Positions 12,101-13,961 of a stretch of 13,961 nucleotides of DNA are shown here, one piece after another. Positions within the stretch are counted from its first letter, which is position 1. Each line of letters begins with the position of its first letter. This DNA comes from Bacteroidales bacterium UBA2030. GTDB lineage: Bacteria > Bacteroidota > Bacteroidia > Bacteroidales > TTA-H9. A program made the position numbers and the translations under genes. The notes under the pieces are model-generated. The model was not told where the DNA came from and ran no database searches. It saw only the letters and a list, made by a program, of their open reading frames with translations. The stretch lies in assembly GCA_002332755.1 (NCBI GenBank), contig DDBO01000083.1, positions 1 to 13,961 of the forward strand, written 5' to 3'.

Positions 12101-12704
12101 GTTGAAGCGTAATCACGGGATTGAACAGAATAGTAACATTCGCTCCCTGACTTAGAGTAGTTCCGCACGCATTGCTGACTTCACAAGTATATATTCCTCC
12201 ATGAGTGGCATCGACGTTAGGAATAGAAAGTGTATTTGAAGTGGCGCCTAAGATGGGATTACCATTGTGGTACCATTGATAACTGTAAGGTGATAGACCA
12301 GAAGCTGTTGCTGTGATATTAAGACTGGTTCCTTCACAAATATTGAATGAATAGCTGTTGAGAATAACATCGGGGATACTATATTTTCTAACAGCCAATT
12401 TATTGGGTGAACCGCTGCATCCAAATTCATTAAATTCCACGACAAAGAGTGTATCCGTGGTCATTGAGTTACTCCAGGTTACGCTAATATGGGCAGCCGA
12501 ATCGTAGAGGTAGGTTATAGCACCTGTTCCATATTTCAGACTCCATACATACCGTGAGCCTGGCGTGCTATCCACGCGATATAACTCAGTTGAATTAATA
12601 CAGACGGAGTCGGGGTTTATTGTAGAATTTTGAGCTTGAATAGGCCGACTCCCTGTGAAAACTAATAATAACCACAATAAAGCGAGTAAATGTCTGTACT
12701 TCAT
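198..12704 (-). CDS. Giant multidomain T9SS-secreted adhesin-like protein (about 4170 aa)
   Basis: This gene encodes a very long extracellular repeat protein, likely exported by the Sec system and then the type IX secretion system to act at the cell surface in adhesion or gliding; the ligand is unknown. Residues are numbered from the upstream ATG at 12788. Seen in order: signal peptide 29-52, a beta domain 53-140, 16 Ig-like repeats 141-1500, SprB repeat 1501-1574, seven SBBP repeats 1588-2010, SprB repeat 2011-2088, A-type Ig-like repeats 2089-2432, B-type repeats 2433-3086, A-type repeats 3087-3865, three PKD-like domains 3866-4101 and a CHU_C-type sorting domain 4102-4196. No frame break occurs over 12.5 kb. 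I prefer the ATG at 12702-12704 because it places a compact signal peptide (MKYRHLL, hydrophobic core, IQA cleavage site) at the N-terminus; ATGs at 12735-12737 and 12786-12788 are in frame. No enzymatic domain is visible. It lies downstream of another secreted-protein gene on the same strand. Confidence 0.93.
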   Translation of the reverse strand: MKYRHLLALLWLLLVFTGSRPIQAQNSTINPDSVCINSTELYRVDSTPGSRYVWSLKYGTGAITYLYDSAAHISVTWSNSMTTDTLFVVEFNEFGCSGSPNKLAVRKYSIPDVILNSYSFNICEGTSLNITATASGLSPYSYQWYHNGNPILGATSNTLSIPNVDATHGGIYTCEVSNACGTTLSQGANVTILFNPVITLQPVKVSTCPGNNVQLSINNTGSSPFTYQWYFNGTPIVDIPSHISGANTPVLTITGMTYADTGSYYCTVSNTCSFATSSTVKITINVPPSITNQPDSLSICNGQNALFAVTSSGDSLYYQWYKNGISIPGATNSSLAFTPATYSDTANYTVNIYNTCGSIMSANAHLNMNIPPVIVSQPDSLSICNGQNALFTVGVTGDSLIYQWFKNGAPIPGANLNSLAFTPALYADTGNYYLEVHNNCGNAVSQNALLNMNIPPAIIQNPWDISACLNQTVTFTVIASGDSLQYQWLKNGNIIPGANGPNLTLNNIQYTDTADYVCGIWNNCGEVYSAAGTLNINILPVIVKHPVKYSSCLGGTASFSVIATGDSLQYQWRRNGVDIAGATNSTLIINPVTPATLGSYTCLVFNNCGSQLSQPAELTVNLVPVITQQPVKISSCPGYSATFSVTATGDSLKYQWRKNGIPIAGATNSTFTINPVTYADTARYSVRIYNTCGEVISNNARLSINIPPAITLNPKKYSTCIGSSFTLSGAATGDSLNYQWEFRNALNPTWTSVAGAVNPVYTKTNVQYADTGSYRLRVYNTCGTAYTTAARVNVNIVPAIVQQPSNINTCTGQSVQFIVSATGDSLYYQWVKNGFSIPGATNPTLTFNPVGYSDTANYTVLVYNTCGSLMSNVANLNINIPPVITQQPIDLLTCVGDYNVFTLNYTGDSLKFQWIFNGNNIPGATQPTLVFNPVTLSDIGEYQVYIHNNCGDVTSEPANLFANIDPTVIVDPVSVLTCLGNTETLEVGILALGSALPDFQWFKDGNILPGKTSNLLTLNNINVSDTGAYYCRLANNCDTVFTDTAFVSVDLPVQIIQQPQNISTCIGNAESFVVVATGTRLKYQWYKDGSPLPGATSNILSFNPVQGSHMGTYYCKIWNHCSTVNTQTVTLYMNVPPSITLNPTNHKACAGDNVILQVAATGDFLSYQWFKDGNPLPGANSAVLQFNPVNYSHRGLYQCRVQNNCGTVWSNAVWVWVNTIPIITQQPQGISTCEGQNYTLSVTALGDSINYQWQLEGIDIPGATSNTYTLTNIQYSQTGNYTCYLTTRCGSIMTQQAKVSVNRVPVITQQPSDVNACEGDFVSLDFGVTGDSLYYQWYKDGNTIAGANQASYQFQAISVADRGIYRCHIWNTCGEAWTISINVWVNILPGVATQPIAQTRCENDSVSFRIIPVGDNITLQWYHNNQPIPGATSQVYAIPVVAFADAGQYFCRVTSATCGFYDSDIVTLQVIQKFAVNALITNISCNGNNDGAIDLTLEGATAPITYRWDNGANSQDLSNLAPGYYSVYIRDANNCREKKTFEIGEPDVLAFVHDTTTFSNVLRQGGPGNDMIYDIKTDRYGNTYITGKFQGTASFQTQNLTSMGGDDIFLAKYNNAGNLSWIRQAGGSLNDIGRSLTLDSLGNIYLTGSFEVMAWFGSTQINSNGSNDIFVAKYNNNGTLQWVKNFGGFFDDHGNAITSTEGGYTWIAGSIQGISTFGNTPVISNGGDDAFIMKLNPEGNLQWVKNAGGTSEDMAYSVAIDVAEDAIITGRFQSSAQFGTSTLTSSGNNDIFIAKYSPIGNLKWVRKAGGTGNDLTRAVRTDYSQNIYLAGSFEGNATFGTLNLVSNGLKDAFVAKYDKGGNPLWLRNIGGSGIDNAKALALDALSNVYVAGAFRNSMTLGDKTLTSAGSSDIFVVKYNAAGYRVWSQQAGGTAPDSAMAIAVRPDKNLALGGSFGSTAAFGGTNLISQGMDDSFLTRLNQVAVPTPPVIQNALCFGGNEGSINLTVGGGTLPYNYLWSTGATTEDLLNLQAGTYWVFIKDANLCELNSQFTLTNQFPFPTPPVSASVNRDYFCTTDPGNIVLTATGGSGDYVAWYTASCGGTLVGTGNPLTIPSPDITTTYFARWENACGASTCAEVTVHVIDLPVAPTLATATPNPICEGTAYITLNAAGGQGEILKWYINGCGVQEIGTGTPLTIPAPTSATTYYARWESVCGASACASVTIDVTPLAQPATSVSASANPICFNHTDPITLTATGGSGDVLKWSANSCGGNTVGIGNSILIDPPTVTTTYYAYWENSCGISACDSVTIVVIQNPEPPSTITVSNNFFCAGTIPTITLNALGGNGQTLRWFTGYCGSTNVVGTGTSITIPAPTSTTVYYARWENACGVSPCAFLTVTVYPQPTVFFSGLDPNYCVNGNNVLLTGNQAPNGYFSGPGIVNNGNGTAWFSPSMAGVGGPYQISYTYTNSNGCSQTDIQNTTVHDLPFVNFVGLANTYCINATPVTLTGNMAPQGSFTGPGITSSVNGMATFNPAVAGVGTHQITYTYSDNWGCENSATKTVTVVPLPIVDFAGLLDNYCIDANPVTLTGNHAPQGFFAGLGVTNIGLGQAIFDPQAAGVGGPYPVSYSYTDPNGCSDTKTKFVTVNPLPVATFTGLMPEYCLNEDQDTLVGNMVPLGTFSGPGITNNGNGTAYFNPASAGAGGPYSITYSYTDANGCSASETQTTLVRTLPIVSFTGLNPMYCVNANPVTLVGNKAPFGTFSGPGITDNGNGTASFDPSVAGVGTHQVTYTYTDNNGCTNWQTKTVVINPLPNVYFTGLAPTYCVNSPFALLTGSHVPYGTFSGPGILDLGNGKARFYPDQAGIGGPHVITYTYIDNNACMASFSDTTEVLPLPELSVSGIDPIYCVNATPDTLTGNMAPLGTFSGPGITDLLIGKALFNPSAAGVGGPYTITYSYSDPTGCSNSINYQVNVAPLPQVSFNTLAAGYCLNNGPVILSGSHKPYGSFTGTGVTDYGNGTGIFDPAAAGVGGPYQITYSYTDPNGCSGQQTQSTSVYPLPVAPDSIVASANNFCTGTIPNITLYAIGGSGNVVKWYSGSCGGTYIGQGQNIVIPSPADTTIYYARWENQCGVSECASIQINIIHYPVAPQLVMSSHNNFCSQSVDSITLTGIGGSGQIFKWFSESCGGTFVGSGNPLKIAAPQSTTTYFGRWETGCGPSACQSVTVNVFPLTTPPDSLTVNHNNFCQGTVPSITLEAWGGSGDFVEWYADECGSQPIGNQQQITLPAPDTTTTYYARWINNCDTSDCQSITVTVNLLALPPDTITLDNNNYCAGTVGIVTLTATGGSGNYIEWFEGSCGGTVVSNTNPLLINAPTQTTTYYARWVNDCGPSACTPVTITVIPQPVKPDSLTVDTNYFCQAYNGIIVLNAFGGLGDTLQWFENSCNGEYIGKGTELRIPAPDTTTWYFARYINACGESACDSIKVIVDEPLPLDSVWVDKPIICFDDPGKIKLYAAGGYGQQINWFANACGTNSIGTGSMLQINSPSVTTTYYARWENHCGVTSCDTVTVLVIPQAQPPILITVDTNYFCPNTVPNITLTAFGGYGDTLSGYGDTLRWFANSCGGLEIGTGTTITIPAPVKTTTYYARWENHCSTSECLAFTVVVDVPKPVTAVWADTNNFCQGAVEDITLMAYGGYGEFLRWYGFDGVNYNLLATGQPFNLFAPDTTTTYYVRWENHCGVSSWNSITIKVNTPVAPPVITVDTNGFCSDYGLPITLTAAGGNGDTLRWFTGACAGTQIGTGNPLTIPAPTTTTTYYARFENICGISDCNSFTVDVVPAPIVFAGGIDSVCEKASYQITRATAVNYTNVWWTTTGTGTFNDSTLLAPVYIPGPEDIEVSEKVKLTLHAQGLSPCGIYSDTLTLYINPLPVITFYPADTAICSDSSVMIATAGAATYEWKPATGLTAIAGDLMKAQPKHTTTYTVIGTSRSGCVDSTTYHLPVYPAPYVNLGKDLYLFTCEPIVLDAGGGDGNWYYEWQDGTRKRTYKVSENGTYWVKVSNDGCARIDTIKVQLCEGYLWAPTAFTPNADGLNETFKVVTTDETVKFRMYIYARNGQLVFQTDDITKGWDGRDMNGELCPSGVYVWKVIYQGKGTISPGIEYTRSGAVTLIR
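201..485 (-). other. T9SS type B C-terminal sorting domain (CHU_C / gliding motility-associated CTD)
   Basis: Residues 4102-4196 match the gliding motility-associated C-terminal domain: AFTPNADGLNETFKV, MYIYARNGQLVFQTDD, GWDGRDMNG, CPSGVYVWKV, and the terminal SGAVTLIR. In this family the domain directs T9SS export and is the basis for calling the protein a T9SS substrate. It is complete and ends at the TAA stop (198-200). Confidence 0.93.
486..1193 (-). other. Three PKD-like domains before the sorting domain
   Basis: Residues 3866-3954, 3955-4031 and 4032-4101 are three divergent PKD/Ig-like units. The first has WWTTTGTGTF and a conserved L-T-L-x-A-x-G-x-x-P-C. The second has YEWKPATGL and HTTTYTVIGT-x-x-x-GC. 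The third has LDAGGGDGNWYYEWQDG and GTYWVKVSNDGC. Such domains commonly precede CHU_C sorting domains and may space it from the rod. Confidence 0.75.
1194..3530 (-). repeat. A-type repeats A5-A13
   Basis: Residues 3087-3865 contain nine repeats of the same family as A1-A4, most starting P-x-D-S-(L/I)-x-V and including TTTYYARW and the four-cysteine pattern. A11 (1710-1985) carries a 7-residue internal duplication and is 92 residues long. A12 (1452-1709) is the only A repeat lacking both the second and fourth cysteines. Confidence 0.87.
3531..5492 (-). repeat. B-type PKD/Ig-like repeats B1-B8
   Basis: Residues 2433-3086 contain eight repeats of 81-82 residues with the pattern F-x-G-L-x-x-x-Y-C-(V/I)-N, LTGN-x-AP-x-G-x-F-SGPGI, NGNGTA-x-F-x-P, AGVGGPY-x-ITYSYTD-x-NGC and a final PLP. 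Two cysteines per repeat probably pair. Such domains recur in Bacteroidota T9SS-exported proteins. The block interrupts the A-repeat array. B1-B3 and B4-B6 look like copies of one three-domain unit. Confidence 0.85.
5493..6524 (-). repeat. A-type (CHU_C-associated Ig-like) repeats A1-A4
   Basis: Residues 2089-2432 contain four repeats of 85-87 residues. Each has four cysteines: N-x-(F/I)-C at the start, the Cys of S-C-G-G in the middle, and the two of (W)-E-N-x-C-G-x-S-x-C at the end, along with TATGGSGD, an aromatic W, IP(A/S)P and TTTYYARW. This resembles the Ig-like domain commonly associated with CHU_C proteins (Ig_7 type). The same repeat resumes after the B block. Confidence 0.85.
6525..6758 (-). 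repeat. SprB repeat 2
   Basis: Residues 2011-2088 form a second SprB-type repeat: ALCFGGNEGSINLTVGGGTL, then YNYLWSTGATTEDLLNLQAG, TYWVFIKDANLC. Its fold and cysteine positions match SprB repeat 1, and the two flank the SBBP propeller as bookends. Confidence 0.87.
6759..8027 (-). repeat. Seven SBBP repeats, predicted seven-bladed beta-propeller
   Basis: Residues 1588-2010 contain seven repeats of 61-62 residues (the last 56). Each has a GG-x-x-x-D motif near its start, a D-x-x-x-N-(I/T)-Y-(I/L)-(T/A)-G-(S/K)-F strand motif, FG-x-x-x-L-x-S-x-G-x-x-D-(I/A)-F-(V/I)-AKY and a closing G-N-L-x-W. This is the SBBP (beta-propeller) repeat pattern. Seven units suit one closed propeller, the only non-Ig, non-SprB globular module between the Ig rod and the A/B arrays. 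A binding platform is inferred; no catalytic motif is visible. Confidence 0.88.
8067..8288 (-). repeat. SprB repeat 1
   Basis: Residues 1501-1574 fit the SprB repeat seen in the gliding adhesin SprB and many T9SS substrates: ISCNGNNDGAIDLTLEGATA, then ITYRWDNGA, DLSNLAPGYYSV and IRDANNC. The paired cysteines (about 1513 and 1563) are typical. It sits directly before the beta-propeller; a second copy closes the propeller on the other side. Confidence 0.88.
8289..12368 (-). repeat. Array of 16 tandem Ig-like repeats
   Basis: Residues 141-1500 hold 16 repeats, thirteen of them 83-84 residues (252 nt period) and the others 87, 90 and 92. The pattern is P-x-I-x-x-x-P near the start, a Cys-x-(Gly/Asn), then (A/S)(T/S)GDSL-x-YQW-x-(K/N)(N/D)G, IPGAT, a D-T-(G/A)-x-Y motif, N-x-CG, and a closing V-N-I-P. 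The YQW...G..I.GA and DTG.Y motifs are those of I-set/Ig_3-like folds. Ig3 and Ig4 (11340-11843) are the closest pair, with a shared 14-residue stretch. Ig8 carries a different central segment. The array probably forms an extended rod that projects the downstream modules or binds ligand itself. Confidence 0.9.
12633..12704 (-). other. Sec signal peptide of the giant protein
   Basis: Residues 29-52 begin MKYRHLL, continue with a Leu/Trp/Val-rich hydrophobic core (ALLWLLLVF) and end SRPIQA before Gln53, a plausible signal peptidase I site (small residue at -1). The upstream in-frame Mets at residues 1 and 18 would add a polar, Lys/Asn-rich leader of 11 to 28 residues, longer than usual. The bases before the chosen ATG are A-rich without a Shine-Dalgarno sequence, which is normal in Bacteroidota. 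Confidence 0.8.
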
Positions 12705-12796
12705 GAATTTGTTTCGGTTTGTTGTTTTATTAGTCATATAAGCAATAGGTTCAGTTTGGATTTTGGATAGTAAATTTTTCAAAAACATTGGTCAAA

Positions 12797-12804
12797 CAAA
12801 TTTA
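12797..12804 (-). promoter_or_regulatory. Possible Bacteroidota -7 promoter element (TAAATTTG)
   Basis: The minus strand reads TAAATTTG, an exact match to the Bacteroidota -7 consensus TAnnTTTG. A start about 7 nt downstream would fall near 12790, giving an untranslated leader of about 85 nt to the preferred ATG and leaving almost none before the ATG at 12788. No TTTG-like -33 element sits at the usual distance upstream, and the region is very AT-rich, so a chance match is possible. Confidence 0.3.
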
Positions 12805-12857
12805 TTACAAAATTTCTGCTTTTCATTACATTAGAATACAAATTATACGATAAAAAA

Positions 12858-13961
12858 TCAGTTATGTTTTATCAGGAGAGGTCCAGGTCGGGGATGAATG
12901 GTCACTAATGCACTATCTGAGGATATGCAATTATTTTCGTCGGTAACCTGAACCCAATATTCTCCACTTTGCATAACAGTCAGTGTTTGCTGAGTGGACC
13001 CATCATTCCATAAATAAGCCCTGTAGCCATCACCTGCATTTAGAGTAATTTCATCACCTAAACATGCAAATCTATCTCCTCCTAAATTTGGGGGATTAAC
13101 AGGGTAATGAGCTATATTAATGGTATCGCTTAATGTACACAGCTCCTGTGTAACAGTAACATAATAAGTTCCGGGAATGGATGTAACAATGGATTGTGTA
13201 GTATCTCCTGTATTCCATAAATAGGATGTCATTCCATGGCCAGCATCAAGAGTAACTGATGTTCCCGGACAGAAGCTAAAGTCAGGGCCGAGGTAAAGGC
13301 TACTATAATCGCTAAAATATCCATATTCTGAGCTTCCGCCCAGTTTATTTAAAATCCCTAAATGAAATGCTCCCAGCGTATTTTGGATTAAATTTGATCC
13401 AGTGGGTAATAATGCGGTAGAATTCAATTCTTTACGTGCATAAACCCAAACGTTGGAGGTACCTGGCACAGGATTAAAATCGCTGGAGGTTATAATAGCT
13501 GGATTCCCATTGACCAGAAAGCCTCCTTTAAATTCATTTCTGGTTAAAAGCATAAGGGCAAAATCGAGATTACTGGTACGATTAAACCCTATTTGTGTAC
13601 TACCCGTGCAGGTAATATGGGGCACCATAGCACTCCCTAATTCATCATAGTGTCCCGAAATATGATATACATATACAGGTTTGTCGGTAAGTATATAATA
13701 TGCATCTTGGTTCATTGCCTGCCAAAAGGTTTCTCCTTTTTGGAGCGTTGCAGATGCTACTGAGGATCCGTTTAAATAAACATTCGTATTATCTTGTGTA
13801 GCAAGTATATAAAATTTTTCGAAATTTTCCGTACCTGAATAAGCAAAACCTTTCACTACGATAAACTCTATACCCAGTAAATTAACGGGAAGAATTTGAT
13901 CCCCTACCAAATCATAGCCCCCTACAGTAATTCTTGGGCGCAGACTGTCGTCCATAATTGT
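12858..13961 (-). CDS. Secreted protein with IgGFc-binding-like domain and two PKD-like repeats, 5' end beyond window
   Basis: The frame stays open to the right edge (Thr-Ile precede the first visible Met at 13953-13955), so the gene is partial and its signal peptide should lie outside. Counting from that Met, residues 1 to about 215 resemble the IgGFc-binding N-terminal domain seen in many Bacteroidota surface proteins: ILATQDNTNVYLNG, then KPVYVYHISGH and a conserved Pro-His-Ile near 112-114. Residues about 220-285 and 288-355 are two related PKD/Ig-like repeats, each with a Cys-x-Gly, LDAG/LNAG, a YLWN motif, Gly-x-Tyr-(Tyr/Trp)-Val, and a second Cys. The protein then stops after a short tail (RPGPLLIKHN) with no T9SS sorting domain, which is odd for this architecture; see findings. 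Role inferred: extracellular binding protein. It is followed by the giant adhesin gene after 153 bp (to the preferred start), so the two could be co-expressed or separately transcribed. Family assignment is by motif recognition only. Confidence 0.85.
   Translation of the reverse strand, partial: TIMDDSLRPRITVGGYDLVGDQILPVNLLGIEFIVVKGFAYSGTENFEKFYILATQDNTNVYLNGSSVASATLQKGETFWQAMNQDAYYILTDKPVYVYHISGHYDELGSAMVPHITCTGSTQIGFNRTSNLDFALMLLTRNEFKGGFLVNGNPAIITSSDFNPVPGTSNVWVYARKELNSTALLPTGSNLIQNTLGAFHLGILNKLGGSSEYGYFSDYSSLYLGPDFSFCPGTSVTLDAGHGMTSYLWNTGDTTQSIVTSIPGTYYVTVTQELCTLSDTINIAHYPVNPPNLGGDRFACLGDEITLNAGDGYRAYLWNDGSTQQTLTVMQSGEYWVQVTDENNCISSDSALVTIHPRPGPLLIKHN

Noticed and set aside
1194..12368. 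Regularly spaced repeats that could suggest a CRISPR array or satellite
   Set aside because: The period is about 245-258 nt and corresponds to protein domains in one open frame; DNA copies are diverged at silent sites.
12838..12848. TATAAT-like stretch on the minus strand (CGTATAATTTG)
   Set aside because: It resembles a sigma70 -10 box, but Bacteroidota use a different consensus and the spacing does not fit TAnnTTTG exactly.
12849..12873. Inverted repeat overlapping the stop of the upstream gene, with a T-run
   Set aside because: The stem is only 7 bp and nearly all A/T, and it includes the stop codon region; too weak to call a terminator.

Overview
The window looks like chromosomal DNA of a Bacteroidota (Cytophaga-Flavobacterium-Bacteroides group) bacterium that has a type IX secretion system (T9SS). 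This rests on protein architecture: SprB-type repeats, CHU_C-associated Ig-like repeats and a 'gliding motility-associated' C-terminal sorting domain ending in VTLIR. No genus can be named from the sequence alone.

Layout: both genes are on the minus strand. At the right edge (12858-13961) is the 3' part of a gene for a secreted protein with an IgGFc-binding-like region followed by two PKD-like repeats; its 5' end lies outside the window. After a short AT-rich gap comes one enormous gene (198-12704, or up to 12788 with the longest start). It encodes about 4170 residues, roughly 90% of the window. A strong hairpin with a T-rich tail (139-176) ends it. The remaining left edge (1-138) holds no gene, only an imperfect inverted repeat of a kind that looks like a dispersed intergenic element.

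Architecture of the giant protein, N to C (residues numbered from the upstream ATG at 12788): signal peptide (29-52); one unclassified beta domain; 16 Ig-like repeats of about 84 residues (141-1500); SprB repeat (1501-1574); seven SBBP repeats, probably one seven-bladed beta-propeller (1588-2010); a second SprB repeat (2011-2088); 4 'A' repeats (CHU_C-associated Ig-like, four Cys each); 8 'B' repeats (PKD/Ig-like with a SGPGI motif); 9 more A repeats; three PKD-like domains (3866-4101); and a T9SS type B sorting domain (4102-4196).

Inferred role: a T9SS-exported, surface-bound or released giant adhesin, with the upstream gene encoding a second adhesin-like surface protein. I see no defence system, mobile element, CRISPR array or RNA gene. 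The interest lies in the repeat evolution and cysteine patterns of the giant protein, its repeated O-glycosylation-type sequons, and the missing sorting domain in the upstream protein.
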